Part shown: piece by piece, positions 1-8,971 of the stretch
Layout of the letters: every line of letters starts with the position of its first letter
Position numbering within the stretch: position 1 is the stretch's first letter
DNA from: Bin5 sp965204705
GTDB lineage: Bacteria > Chloroflexota > Anaerolineae > Caldilineales > Caldilineaceae
DNA: 64,000 bases
Direction: 5' to 3'
Assembly (NCBI GenBank): GCA_965204705.1
Contig: OZ242006.1
Coordinates: 558,001-622,000, forward strand
The notes under the pieces: generated by a model
The model's database searches: none
Seen by the model: only the letters and a program-made list of their open reading frames with translations
Told to the model about the DNA's origin: nothing
Position numbers and translations under genes: made by a program

Positions 1-1
1 A

Positions 2-1318
2 CACTACCTCTGGCGCTGGATCAGCTTCCAGGCGCCCGACCTCGTGCTCGAAATCCGCCTCGGCGAAGGCACGACCTGGGAGGGCTCTGCCCTCTGCCTC
101 GAGTTGCTGTCGCAGTTCCGTTCCGTGCTCAACGCGACCACGCTGCCGGCCGATAGCTCGCTCCTCGGCGCGATGTCCACCGGCGAGCCCAGCCTGCTGC
201 CGCCCATCTACAGCCTGCGCCTCACCTGCGCCACCGCCGACCTGGAGGACGAACTGGCCAAACTGTGGACCGTTTACGCGCAGGTTCCCGACCAGGCCCG
301 CTCCCCCACCCGCAGCGCCCTGCAAGGCCGCGTCGACCGTTCGCCCCTGGACGCCGCCCGCATCCTCGCCGGCGTCTACGGCCATGAACTCGATCCGGTC
401 ATCTATACCCAGGGCGTCGCCGTCAGCGGACGCCTCCGGCTCGCCCAATTGGACCCCGAAACGCCCGATCCCTCCGCCGACATCGCAGCCATGGTCGCGC
501 CCTACATGTCCGGCGACAAAGAGTGGTTCCCCGCCGGCGGCGACGGCGGCGCCAATCTGGCCGGCCTCGTCTGGGCCGATGAACTCGCCGCTACCACCGG
601 CGACAGCCGCTACGCCGACCTGCTCGTCCAAACCGCCGACCGCTACCGCACCGCCCACGACAACGGCGTGCCCATCCCGTCCAACCCCAGCTACCAGGTC
701 GAGGACATGTTCTTCACCGCCGCCGTCCTCGGCCGCGCCTTCAAGCTCACCGGCGACGACGCCTACCTTGACATCCTTACCAGCTTCCTCCTCGACGCCA
801 ACGTGCAACAGGAGGACGGCCTCTTCTGGCACGACCGCGAGACCCCCTTCTACTGGGGCCGCGGCAACGGTTTCGCCGCCCTCAGCTACGCCGAAACTCT
901 GACCTACCTGCCCGACAACCATCCCGACCGGGACGCCGTGCTCGCCATCCACCGCCGCCACCTGCAAGCCCTGCGCGGCTACCAGCACCGCAGCGGCATG
1001 TGGCGCCAGGTCGTCAACGGCCCCGGCTCATACCCCGAAATGACCGTCACCTGCATGGTCGGCTACGCACTCGCCCGCGGACTCCGCCGCGGCTGGCTCG
1101 ACGCCGGCTACCGAGAAATGCTCATGCGCGCCTGGCAAGGCGTGGCCGCCCGCATCGACGACCACGGCGGCCTCGTCGACGTCTGCACCGGCACCGGCGT
1201 CCAGCAAAATCGCCGCGACTACCTCGACCGGCCCGCCATATTCGGCCCCGACGAGCGCGGCGGCGCCCTATCGATCTGGTTCGTCACTGAAATGGAAAGC
1301 TTTCTCCGCGAGAATTGA
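2..1318 (+). CDS. GH88/GH105-like glycoside hydrolase, 5'-truncated by window edge
   Basis: The frame is open from base 2 with no stop, so the gene begins before the window; a GTG at 44 is only the first possible internal start. The visible ~438 residues have the look of the alpha/alpha-barrel GH88/GH105 (unsaturated glycuronyl hydrolase) family. There are Trp/Gly-rich repeats such as FYWGRGNGFAAL, a VEDMFF segment, and the late GVQQNRRDYLDRPAIFGPDERGG region, where these families have conserved aromatic and Asp residues. Such enzymes remove unsaturated uronic acid from oligosaccharides, but the substrate cannot be read from sequence. No signal peptide can be judged. The gene ends just before a (GACCACT)-type heptamer tract and the DUF1800 gene. 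Confidence 0.72.
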   Translation, partial: HYLWRWISFQAPDLVLEIRLGEGTTWEGSALCLELLSQFRSVLNATTLPADSSLLGAMSTGEPSLLPPIYSLRLTCATADLEDELAKLWTVYAQVPDQARSPTRSALQGRVDRSPLDAARILAGVYGHELDPVIYTQGVAVSGRLRLAQLDPETPDPSADIAAMVAPYMSGDKEWFPAGGDGGANLAGLVWADELAATTGDSRYADLLVQTADRYRTAHDNGVPIPSNPSYQVEDMFFTAAVLGRAFKLTGDDAYLDILTSFLLDANVQQEDGLFWHDRETPFYWGRGNGFAALSYAETLTYLPDNHPDRDAVLAIHRRHLQALRGYQHRSGMWRQVVNGPGSYPEMTVTCMVGYALARGLRRGWLDAGYREMLMRAWQGVAARIDDHGGLVDVCTGTGVQQNRRDYLDRPAIFGPDERGGALSIWFVTEMESFLREN

Positions 1319-1374
1319 AATCGTGGTCAGAACTCCCACTGACCACTGATCACTGCAGTAAAGAGGAGGTAGAA

Positions 1375-2781
1375 ATGGCAGATGAGGATCTGGGCCTGAT
1401 GGCTCATCTGCTGCGCCGGGCGGGGTTCGGCGCCAGCCGTGAAGAGCTTGAGGCCCTTGTCGAAAAAGGGTACGACGAAGTCGTCGACGACCTGGTGGAC
1501 TTTGAGCGCTGCCCGCCGATCGACGAGGATATTGTGAAGCGCTACTTCGGCGGTGAGTTTATGCCGAATATCCTCTCCGGCACCTGGATCTACCGCATGC
1601 TCAACAACCCGCGCCAGCTCGAAGAAAAGATGGCTCTCTTCTGGCATCACGTTTTCGCCACCGGCTTCGCCAAGGTCGAGCACGCCCTCGCCATGAGCGA
1701 CCAGATCGATCTCTTCCGCCGTATCGGCATGAGCAACATACGCGAGATCCTGCTCGAGCTCTCCATGAACCCGGCCATGATCAGATGGCTCGACAATAAC
1801 GAGAACATCAAGGGTGAACCCAACGAGAACTTTGGCCGTGAGCTTCTGGAGCTCTTCTCGATGGGCGTGGGCAACTACACCGAAGAGGACATCAAGAACT
1901 GCGCGCTCGCCTTCACCGGCTGGACCTTCGCGCAGCCGGTCCCCCTCTACCCCCACGGCTACTACTCTCCCGAATTCCTCTTCCGTGAGGAGGACCACGA
2001 CTACTCCGAGAAGACCTTCCTCGGCCACACCGGCAACTTCAACGGCGAAGACATCATCGATATCATCGTCGAACAGCCGGCCACGGCCCGTTTCATCTCC
2101 CGCCATCTCTACAACTTCTTCGTCGCCGACGAGCCGCAGGTCCCCTCCTGGAACGTGACGCCGCCCCAGGACCCGGACGCCATCGAAATCCTCTCGGACG
2201 CCTTCATGCAGTCAAAAGGGGAGATGCGCCACGTCCTGCGCACGCTCTTCAAGAGCGACTTTTTCAAGGCGGCCCGCTTCAAGAAGGTGAAAAGCCCCAC
2301 CGAGCTGATCACCGGCGTTCTCAAGTTGGTCGGCACCAATCGCACGCCCGCGCCCGGCATGCTGAAATACCACTGGGCCGCCAAAGTGATGGGTCAGGAG
2401 CTCTTCAACCCGCCCACCGTGGAGGGCTGGCACACCGGCCAGGAGTGGATTGACGGCGGCATGCTCACCGAACGCATCAACTTCGCCGTCGACGAAGTGG
2501 GCGACGCCAGCAAACCGGGCATCCAGGCGGTCATCAGACGGCTGCGCGCCGCCGGCGACAGCCTCTCTCCCGAGCAGTTCGTCGACACCTGTCTCGACCT
2601 CGTCGGCCCCCTGACCCTCGAGGAAAAGACCCGCGCCGACCTGATTGGCTTCGCCCAAAGCGGCGGCGACCTCGTTTTCTCCGCCAATGGCGGCACCAAC
2701 GGCCAGACCGACGAAATCACCGGCCGCATCGTGCTCATGTTGCAACTCATCGTCGCCTCCCGCGAATACCAGTTCGCCTAA
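1375..2781 (+). CDS. DUF1800 family protein, copy 1
   Basis: The 468-aa protein starts MADEDLGLMAHLLRRAGFG, the typical N-terminus of the DUF1800 family. I chose ATG 1375 because a strong AGGAGGT ribosome site sits just upstream; the open frame extends further back to 1315. Hallmarks are the WHHVFATG, NFGRELLELFSMG and NPPTVEGWHTGQEW blocks. DUF1800 proteins are of unknown function and are usually next to a DUF1501 gene, as here. There is no Tat or Sec signal, although many family members are exported. A second copy about 95% identical by eye starts exactly 1,684 bases downstream (3059), so this is a recent tandem duplication. The copies differ most around residue 60 (GGEFMPNILSG versus GGEGPEIRSG). 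Confidence 0.88.
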   Translation: MADEDLGLMAHLLRRAGFGASREELEALVEKGYDEVVDDLVDFERCPPIDEDIVKRYFGGEFMPNILSGTWIYRMLNNPRQLEEKMALFWHHVFATGFAKVEHALAMSDQIDLFRRIGMSNIREILLELSMNPAMIRWLDNNENIKGEPNENFGRELLELFSMGVGNYTEEDIKNCALAFTGWTFAQPVPLYPHGYYSPEFLFREEDHDYSEKTFLGHTGNFNGEDIIDIIVEQPATARFISRHLYNFFVADEPQVPSWNVTPPQDPDAIEILSDAFMQSKGEMRHVLRTLFKSDFFKAARFKKVKSPTELITGVLKLVGTNRTPAPGMLKYHWAAKVMGQELFNPPTVEGWHTGQEWIDGGMLTERINFAVDEVGDASKPGIQAVIRRLRAAGDSLSPEQFVDTCLDLVGPLTLEEKTRADLIGFAQSGGDLVFSANGGTNGQTDEITGRIVLMLQLIVASREYQFA

Positions 2782-2883
2782 ACCGCAGCTCTTAGCAACA
2801 CCATCTCGCTTAGGCAGCAGAAAGGTGTTCACTAAAAACTAAAAACCAAAAACTAAGAACTGCAGTTAAGAAAGGAAGAAAAG

Positions 2884-2967
2884 ATAGTTGACCACAAGAA
2901 AGATCCCGTACTCGTTGTCGTGCAGCTCAGCGGCGGCAACGACTTCATGAACACCGTCGTCCCCTAC
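2884..2967 (+). pseudogene. 5' fragment of the DUF1501 gene
   Basis: About 84 bases here match the start of the intact DUF1501 gene at 4566, coding DHKKDPVLVVVQLSGGND, including the AAGAAAGGAAG ribosome-site region. The start codon has become ATA, and homology stops abruptly after the VVPY codons at about 2967. Unrelated sequence and a GACCACC/GATCACT heptamer tract then lead into the second DUF1800 copy. This is the scar expected if a DUF1800-DUF1501 unit was duplicated in tandem and the join fell inside DUF1501. It is too short to be functional. Confidence 0.85.
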
Positions 2968-3058
2968 TACGGGAGAGCTGACTCGACTGTCACAGGTCGC
3001 ACCGACCACCGAACACTGATCACTGACCACCGACCACTGCAGTAAAGAGGAGGTAGAA

Positions 3059-4462
3059 ATGGCAGATGAGGATCTGGGCCTGATGGCCCATCTGCTGCGC
3101 CGGGCGGGGTTCGGCGCCAGCCGTGAAGAGCTTGAGGCCCTTGTCGCAAAGGGGTACGACGAAGTCGTCGATGATCTGGTGGACATTGAGCGCTGCCCGC
3201 CGATCGACGAGGATATTGTGAAGCGCTACTTCGGCGGTGAGGGGCCGGAAATCCGCTCCGGCACCTGGATCTACCGCATGCTCAACAACCCGCGCCAGCT
3301 CGAAGAGAAGATGGCTCTCTTCTGGCATCACGTTTTCGCCACCGGCTACGCCAAGGGTGAGCACGCCCTCGCCATGAGCGACCAGATCGATCTCTTCCGC
3401 CGCATTGGCATGGGCAACATACGCGAGATCCTGCTCGAGCTCTCCATGAACCCGGCCATGATCAACTGGCTCGACAACAACGAGAACATCAAGGGTGAAC
3501 CCAACGAGAACTATGGCCGTGAGCTTCTGGAGCTCTTCTCGATGGGCGTGGGCAACTACACCGAAGAGGACATCAAGAACTGCGCGCTCGCCTTCACCGG
3601 CTGGACCTTCGCGCAACCGGTCCCCCTCTACCCCCACGGCTTCTACTCTCCCGAATTCCTCTTCCGTGAGGAGGACCACGACTACTCCGAGAAGACCTTC
3701 CTGGGCCACACCGGCAACTTCAACGGCGAAGACATCATCGATATCATCGTCGAACAGCCGGCCACGGCCCGTTTCATCTCCCGCCATCTCTACAACTTCT
3801 TCGTCGCCGACGAGCCGCAGGTCCCCTCCTGGAACGTGACGCCGCCCCAGGACCCGGACGCCATCGAAATCCTCTCGGACGCCTTCATGCAGTCAAAAGG
3901 GGAGATGCGCCACGTCCTGCGCACGCTCTTCAAGAGCGACTTTTTCAAGGCGGCCCGCTTCAAGAAGGTGAAAAGCCCCACCGAGCTGATCACCGGAATT
4001 CTCAAGCTGGTCGGCACCAATCGCACGCCCGCGCCCGGCATGCCGAGCTACCACAGGGCCGCCAAAGTGATGGGTCAGGAGCTCTTCAACCCGCCCACCG
4101 TGGAGGGCTGGCACACCGGTCAGGAGTGGATCGACGGCGGCATGCTCACCGAACGCATCAACTTCGCCGTCGACGAAGTGGGCGACGCCAGCAAACCGGG
4201 CATCCAGGCGGTAATCAAACGGCTGCGCGCCGCCGGCGACAGCCTCTCTCCCGAGCAGTTCGTCGACACCTGTCTCGACCTCGTCGGCCCCCTGACCCTC
4301 GAGGAAAAGACCCGCGCCGACCTGATTGGCTTCGCCCAAAGCGGCGGCGACCTCGTTTTCTCCGCCAATGGCAGCACCAACGGCCAGACCGACGAAATCA
4401 CCGGCCGCATCGTGCTCATGCTCCAACTAATCGTAGCCTCCCGCGAATACCAGTTCGCCTGA
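3059..4462 (+). CDS. DUF1800 family protein, copy 2
   Basis: This 467-aa protein is the second copy of the DUF1800 gene and is nearly identical to copy 1 over its whole length. It has the same strong ribosome site (AGAGGAGGTAGAA) directly before ATG 3059. It is the copy that lies in the natural order DUF1800, then DUF1501 (4566), about 100 bases apart, as is common for this pair. Substitutions relative to copy 1 are scattered and conservative (Y for F in NYGRELL, N for R in INWLDNNE), so both copies look intact. Function is unknown; the family association suggests that the DUF1800 and DUF1501 proteins act together. Confidence 0.88.
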   Translation: MADEDLGLMAHLLRRAGFGASREELEALVAKGYDEVVDDLVDIERCPPIDEDIVKRYFGGEGPEIRSGTWIYRMLNNPRQLEEKMALFWHHVFATGYAKGEHALAMSDQIDLFRRIGMGNIREILLELSMNPAMINWLDNNENIKGEPNENYGRELLELFSMGVGNYTEEDIKNCALAFTGWTFAQPVPLYPHGFYSPEFLFREEDHDYSEKTFLGHTGNFNGEDIIDIIVEQPATARFISRHLYNFFVADEPQVPSWNVTPPQDPDAIEILSDAFMQSKGEMRHVLRTLFKSDFFKAARFKKVKSPTELITGILKLVGTNRTPAPGMPSYHRAAKVMGQELFNPPTVEGWHTGQEWIDGGMLTERINFAVDEVGDASKPGIQAVIKRLRAAGDSLSPEQFVDTCLDLVGPLTLEEKTRADLIGFAQSGGDLVFSANGSTNGQTDEITGRIVLMLQLIVASREYQFA

Positions 4463-4565
4463 CCTGCAGCTTTTAGCAACGCCATCTAGCCTCACCCGCA
4501 AGATGGTGTTCACCAAAAAACCGAAAACCGAAAACTAATAACTGCGGTTAAGAAAGGAAGAGAAG

Positions 4566-5702
4566 ATGGTTGACCACAAGAAAGATCCCGTACTCGTTGT
4601 CGTGCAGCTCAGCGGCGGCAACGACTTCATGAACACCGTCGTCCCCTACACCGCCGGCATCTACTACGACTCCAGGCCGGTGGTCGGTCTCAAGGAGGAC
4701 GAAGTCCTGCCCATCCACGATACCCTGGCCTGGAACCCGAACTGCGCGCCCTTGCAATCGATGTACGAGGCTGGCGACGTGGCCGTAATCCAGGGCATCG
4801 GCTACCCCAACTCGAACCGCTCCCACTTCCGCGCCATGGACATCTGGCACACCTGCGAACCGATCGAAATCGGTACCGAAGGCTGGGTCGGGCGCATGAT
4901 CCGCGAGCTGGACCCCGGCGGCCACAACGTCCTCACCGGCGTCAACGTCGGCCAGGGTCTCCCCAGGGCAATGGCCGTGCCCGGCGTGCCCGTCACCTCC
5001 TTCGCCGACCTCGACACCTACGGCCTGCTCACCGGCATCGACGAACCCCGTCGCCGCACGCAGGCGCTGGAAGTCTTCAAAGGCATGTACGGCCACGAGG
5101 TCGGCGCCGGCTACGTGATGGACTACCTCTCACAGACCGGCCTCAACGTCATCCAGGGCACCGACGAGCTGAAGAAGGCGAAAGAAGGTTACAGTTCGAC
5201 CGTGGAGTACGGCGACAGCGCCATCGCCAACAGCCTGCGCGATGTGGCCCGCGTCCATCTGGCCGGCCTCGGCACCCGCGTCTTCTACACCGCGCAAGGC
5301 GGCTACGACAACCACGCCAACGAGGTGCCCGATCATCCCAAGCTGCTCGCCGACCTCAGCAGCGCCATCACCGCCTTCTTCGCGGACCTGCGCGCCAACA
5401 ACGCCTCATCCGAGGTCACAATGCTCGTCTTCACCGAGTTCGGCCGCCGCATCCGCGACAACGCCAGCGGCACCGACCACGGCTCCGGCGGCGGCGCCTT
5501 CATCATCGGCGATCACGTCCAGGGCGGCCTCTACGCCCAATACCCCTCGCTCGACCCCGCACGCTGGGTCCACGGCGAGGACATGGAACACACCATCGAC
5601 TTCCGCGGCATCTACGGCACGGTCCTCGAACAGTGGATGGGCCTCGATCCCACCGAAATCGTCGGCGGCCACTTTGAACAGATAAATCCGTACAGCCAAT
5701 AG
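4566..5702 (+). CDS. DUF1501 family protein
   Basis: The 378-aa protein carries DUF1501 (sulfatase-like fold) signatures: VVQLSGGNDFMNTVVPY near the N-terminus, AVIQGIGYPNSNRSHF around residue 75, and TEFGRRIRDNASGTDHGSGGGAF near residue 290. ATG 4566 follows a GAAAGGAAGAGAAG ribosome site. Most DUF1501 proteins start with a Tat signal; this one begins directly with MVDHKKDPV, so it appears cytoplasmic or depends on a partner. It follows DUF1800 copy 2 and precedes an NHL protein, all on the plus strand and probably co-expressed. A copy of its first 84 bases survives at 2884-2967. Confidence 0.87.
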   Translation: MVDHKKDPVLVVVQLSGGNDFMNTVVPYTAGIYYDSRPVVGLKEDEVLPIHDTLAWNPNCAPLQSMYEAGDVAVIQGIGYPNSNRSHFRAMDIWHTCEPIEIGTEGWVGRMIRELDPGGHNVLTGVNVGQGLPRAMAVPGVPVTSFADLDTYGLLTGIDEPRRRTQALEVFKGMYGHEVGAGYVMDYLSQTGLNVIQGTDELKKAKEGYSSTVEYGDSAIANSLRDVARVHLAGLGTRVFYTAQGGYDNHANEVPDHPKLLADLSSAITAFFADLRANNASSEVTMLVFTEFGRRIRDNASGTDHGSGGGAFIIGDHVQGGLYAQYPSLDPARWVHGEDMEHTIDFRGIYGTVLEQWMGLDPTEIVGGHFEQINPYSQ

Positions 5703-5788
5703 CCCTGCGTTCCCAGCAACAACAGCACGCTCAGGGGTTAACTAAAAACTGGAAACTCAAAACTTAAAACTAACAAAGGAGTTCCACC

Positions 5789-6799
5789 GTGGGCAGACCA
5801 TACGGTCTCTTGCGCGCCGGATTTCCCTTCCACAAGACGCTGGGAATGCGGCGGCTGACAAACTATCCCATCGACCTGGCGATCGGCCAGGAGGATCGCC
5901 TCTACATCCTCTGCCGCAGCGAGGGCACCGCGCTCATCCGCAAATACAGCACCGAGGACAGTGATCTCGGCTCCTTCGGCATCTACGGCGACGAGCCGGG
6001 CAAAGTCACCTGGCCGGTCACCATCCTCGCCGACAGCGAAGAGAACCTCTACCTCACCGATGAAACGCTGCACCGCGTCACCATCATCGACAACGAGGGC
6101 GAGCTCATCGACAGCTGGGGCGAAGAGGGCAGCGAGCCCGGCCAGCTCAACGGCCCGTCCGGCATGGACTTTGACGCCGAGGGCAATCTCTACGTCGTCG
6201 ATACCCACAACCACCGCGTCCAGAAGTTCACCCGCGAGGGCGGCTTCCTCGGCGGCTGGGGCAGCTACGGCTGCGGCGAAGGCGAGTTCAACATGCCCTG
6301 GGGCATCGCCGTTGACGAAGTGGGCGACGTCTATGTGGCCGACTGGCGCAACGACCGCGTCCAGAAATTCAACGCCGAAGGCGAGTTCCTCATGGCCTTT
6401 GGGACCTCCGGCTGCGGCGACGGCCAGTTTGACCGCCCCAGCGGCGTCGACGTCGACAAGCACGGCGACATCTACGTCGTCGACCGCGGCAACAACCGCG
6501 TCCAGCTCTTCAACGAAGAGGGCCGCTACGTGCAGCAGTTCGTCGGCGACGCCACTCTCTCCAAGGTGGCCATCTCCTACATGATGACCAACGCCTACCC
6601 CAACCGCCTGCGTGACATGGCCAAGCTTGAAATCCAGAAGCTCCTGCGCTGGCCCCAGTCCGTCATCGTCAGCGAGGACGGCCTCATGTACGTGCCCGAC
6701 ACCGGCTCCTACCGCGTCCAGGTCTACAGAAAGGAAGCCATCGAGCTCAACGAGCTCCAATTCGCCCCACCGCGCCGCGCGCCGGCCCTGAACATCTAG
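5789..6799 (+). CDS. NHL-repeat beta-propeller protein
   Basis: The 336-aa protein starts at GTG 5789, eight bases after AAAGGAG. It contains at least five NHL repeats with the typical NLYVVDTHNHRVQKF / DVYVADWRNDRVQKF / DIYVVDRGNNRVQLF pattern, each followed by a Gly-rich WGSYGCGEGEFN-type loop. It should fold as a six-bladed propeller. NHL proteins bind proteins, RNA or ligands; no enzymatic motif is visible and there is no signal peptide. It is the third gene of the DUF1800-DUF1501-NHL run and the last before a 540-base repeat-rich gap. Confidence 0.85.
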   Translation: MGRPYGLLRAGFPFHKTLGMRRLTNYPIDLAIGQEDRLYILCRSEGTALIRKYSTEDSDLGSFGIYGDEPGKVTWPVTILADSEENLYLTDETLHRVTIIDNEGELIDSWGEEGSEPGQLNGPSGMDFDAEGNLYVVDTHNHRVQKFTREGGFLGGWGSYGCGEGEFNMPWGIAVDEVGDVYVADWRNDRVQKFNAEGEFLMAFGTSGCGDGQFDRPSGVDVDKHGDIYVVDRGNNRVQLFNEEGRYVQQFVGDATLSKVAISYMMTNAYPNRLRDMAKLEIQKLLRWPQSVIVSEDGLMYVPDTGSYRVQVYRKEAIELNELQFAPPRRAPALNI

Positions 6800-6892
6800 C
6801 TTTCGGGTAGCCGAGCAGCCACAGTCAGTTCGCGGCCCATATCAAAGCGAACGAAGGTGTTCACTCTTTCCTCACTCCTCTCCCCTCTCTCC

Positions 6893-6957
6893 TGCAGTTG
6901 GGCGGTCGGGCTTTCGGCCCTCCCTTGTGCGGGGGGACACCCCCCGCAACGCCCCCC
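6893..6957. repeat. G-rich hairpin repeat, copy 1
   Basis: A dispersed repeat of about 65 bases with the plan CTGCAGTT, a short variable hairpin (GTCGGGCTTTCGGCCC), TCCCTTGTG and a perfect C/G hairpin (GCGGGGGG-ACA-CCCCCCGC), ending in AACGCCCCCC. Further copies lie at about 11568-11637 and 22081-22149. All sit in long intergenic gaps next to heptamer tracts. The 6800-7337 gap holds this, two GTAGGGGC palindromes and nothing that looks like a gene. Confidence 0.8.
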
Positions 6958-7031
6958 ATCGCAATACCACCGTCGTGGACAATAGCAAACATTGCGCCCA
7001 CCCACCCGTGCCTGCACACCCCTCCACCCTC

Positions 7032-7121
7032 GTAGGGGCGCCCCTTGTGGGTGCCCTCGCGGTCTCAAATCTGAGCCAGATGACGTCCACCCCCGTAGGG
7101 GCGCCCCTTGTGGGTGCCCTC
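7032..7121. repeat. Two GTAGGGGC...GTGGGTGCCC palindromic repeats
   Basis: Two near-identical 26-base units at about 7032-7058 and 7095-7121 read GTAGGGGCGCCCCTTGTGGG followed by TGCCCTC. Related units occur at 17370-17394 and, with CAGGCCTTGTGCCTGCCC, at about 22304-22331. Each can fold through GGGGCGCCCC and GGGTGCCC. They resemble REP-type extragenic palindromes. Confidence 0.75.
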
Positions 7122-7337
7122 TCAGGCTCAAACTCACGCCAGATTCACACCACCCAAGCCACCCAACAAGAGATTTTCTTCGCGCAACTCCGCGCCCCTT
7201 CGCGGATCAACCACCGTTCCCTCCCCCACCGCCCCACTCCAATCCCCAAACGCGAAAAGACGCGAGAAGAACTCTCGCGCCCCACAACATCCCTACCCTA
7301 CCAGCCGCCGCAGTTACTAAAAACTAACTACTAAAAA

Positions 7338-8105
7338 CTAGAAACTCCCCGGAGGTTCTACCACATTATAGAACCCCATATAATCCTCACCCTTCACCAT
7401 CAGCACATCGATCTCCTCGCGCCGACCAACATCCACAAACGGCACAGTCAACCGCGGCGTAATCCCAAACCGCCGCGTCTCCGACTTGTTCGGCGGCGAA
7501 TAGTGAAGCGTACTCTCATTGAAGAAGATGAACTCCCCTGGCTTCAGTTCCAAATGCACCGCATCGCTCGCATCGAACGTCGTCGGGTCCACCTCTCGGC
7601 TGAACATCTCCGCGTCCGGGTCTTCGATGTGGGGATACAGCCGCTTATGGCTCCCCGGCAGCACCTGCATACACCCGTTCGCCTTCGTCGTCTCATCCAC
7701 CGCGATCCAAGCCGACAGAATCACATTCGGCGACGGCTGATAATACGCGCAATCCTGGTGCCACGGCACCTCCGTATCCCACTCCTCCTGCTCGCTCAGC
7801 GGCGCCTTAATCTGAAAATTCGTCCGCCACAGCACCAAATCCGGCCCCAGCAGACTCGCCGCCCTCTCCACCAGATTCGGATGGCTCAGCAGCTCATAAA
7901 CGCACCGGTTATCCAGATGCCGGTTATGAAAATAATCCCTCTCCGCCAGCCCCTGCGCCTTCCCCGCCTCCAGAATCTCCTCATCAATCCGTCCCCGCAC
8001 CCCCGCCATCTCCTCCTCCGAGAGCAGCGTATACGGCCCCAGCCACCCCTGCTCATGGTAAAGCCGGACCTCGTCTTTGGTAAGCGTATGTTGGTTCGTG
8101 GTCAT
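7338..8105 (-). CDS. Phytanoyl-CoA dioxygenase (PhyH) family protein
   Basis: This is a Fe(II)/2-oxoglutarate-dependent oxygenase of the PhyH family, about 255 aa from ATG 8105; a GTG six codons upstream is an alternative start. The metal-binding HxD is in PWHQDCAYYQ, the distal His in NESTLHYSPPN, and the 2-oxoglutarate-binding Arg probably in KSETRRFGITPR. Family members hydroxylate acyl-CoAs, halogenate, or modify small metabolites; the substrate here is unknown. The protein stands alone on the minus strand. Its stop codon lies inside an ACTAAAA-type heptamer tract. Confidence 0.85.
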   Translation of the reverse strand: MTTNQHTLTKDEVRLYHEQGWLGPYTLLSEEEMAGVRGRIDEEILEAGKAQGLAERDYFHNRHLDNRCVYELLSHPNLVERAASLLGPDLVLWRTNFQIKAPLSEQEEWDTEVPWHQDCAYYQPSPNVILSAWIAVDETTKANGCMQVLPGSHKRLYPHIEDPDAEMFSREVDPTTFDASDAVHLELKPGEFIFFNESTLHYSPPNKSETRRFGITPRLTVPFVDVGRREEIDVLMVKGEDYMGFYNVVEPPGSF

Positions 8106-8158
8106 TGCATTGTTCTCACTCACCGTCTCGCAAGACGGTAGCTAAGCGCCCTCATCCT

Positions 8159-8401
8159 TCAAGACAGGGCGGCAAACTCATATACCGGAGTCTGAACCGT
8201 ACGAACCGGCCGGCACTGCCCCCACACCGCCTGCTGCAAACGTTCAACCGTCTCCGGCGCAAAGTACCGCTCGCCTGTTTCAACGTTGACCCTCGCCGGC
8301 ACGTTCTCGACTAGCAACGGTTGCCCGCCAATCTCGAGCAAGTAAGTTACGTTCTGTTCGACCAGCGGCTCGTTCCAGACAACGTCGTCAGGCATCTTCA
8401 A
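8159..8401 (-). CDS. MqsA/YgiT-like antitoxin domain without zinc finger
   Basis: The 80-aa protein contains LEIGGQPLLVENVPARVNVETGERYFAPETVERL, which resembles the segment that usually follows the first CxxC in YgiT/MqsA-type zinc-finger antitoxins. The Cys pairs are absent: the expected C-x-x-C positions read VNVETG. No helix-turn-helix part follows. It may be a small stand-alone antitoxin or a decayed one. No toxin partner is recognised. A short frame at 8455-8604 lies just upstream on the same strand and could be the partner or an unrelated remnant. Confidence 0.5.
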   Translation of the reverse strand: MKMPDDVVWNEPLVEQNVTYLLEIGGQPLLVENVPARVNVETGERYFAPETVERLQQAVWGQCRPVRTVQTPVYEFAALS

Positions 8402-8454
8402 AATCCATTATGCCCAAAGCGGACATTTTTCAAAGAAGCTGGAACTCCACGAAG

Positions 8455-8604
8455 TCACTGACAAATATCCTCGACCCACGCCCCGAATTCATGAGTATCG
8501 CGCGCCGGGACGATCAATGATACTGACTGGATGTCATAGTTCGTCGAATGGCAACCTTCGTCAAATTCTATTTTCTGAAGCCACCGTGTCAGAGTTTGGA
8601 CCAT
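8455..8604 (-). CDS. Short hypothetical protein (49 aa)
   Basis: On the minus strand a frame reads MVQTLTRWLQKIEFDEG and continues to VPARDTHEFGAWVEDICQ, then stops at 8455. It has protein-like composition and runs in the same direction as the MqsA-like gene 54 bases downstream. No obvious ribosome site was seen and I do not recognise a family. It may be the C-terminal remnant of a longer gene, since coding-like residues continue about ten codons before the Met. Confidence 0.25.
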   Translation of the reverse strand: MVQTLTRWLQKIEFDEGCHSTNYDIQSVSLIVPARDTHEFGAWVEDICQ

Positions 8605-8755
8605 CGCCCACCAGTTGAAGCGCCCTTCGTGCTCAGTTCAGGGCCGCCGGCATTCCGACGAATGTTCCATGTCTTTTCACGCCATGGCCAGAGAGATGGG
8701 ACCCCACTATACTCTGCAGATACTGGAAACAAACGGCGCTGCTCGGATTCCACCT

Positions 8756-8971
8756 TTATACCCTCACCACAGCCGCAGATGACTCCGGTTCGGGAATCGG
8801 AAGTCCGTCCTCCTTCAACCCCTCCAGATGGAAGACAATGGCCTCTGAAATCTGTTGAAAGGTTTCCTCGCGGGTCTTACCCGTTGCAACACAGCCAGGC
8901 AGGTCGGGCACATAGGCACAGAAGTTGTCAGTTGCTTTTTCAATCACGACCGCATACTCAAGCCCCATCAT
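8756..8971 (-). CDS. hicB: HicB family antitoxin
   Basis: The 71-aa protein has the HicB partial RNase H-like fold: EYAVVIEKATDNFCAYVPDLPGCVATGKTREE, followed by the amphipathic helix QQISEAIVFHLEGLKEDG. HicB neutralises the HicA mRNA interferase and often represses the operon. There is no C-terminal DNA-binding domain; this short form is common. Its ATG overlaps the stop of the upstream hicA remnant (ATGA arrangement), so the original hicA-hicB coupling is preserved although hicA is truncated. Confidence 0.85.
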   Translation of the reverse strand: MMGLEYAVVIEKATDNFCAYVPDLPGCVATGKTREETFQQISEAIVFHLEGLKEDGLPIPEPESSAAVVRV

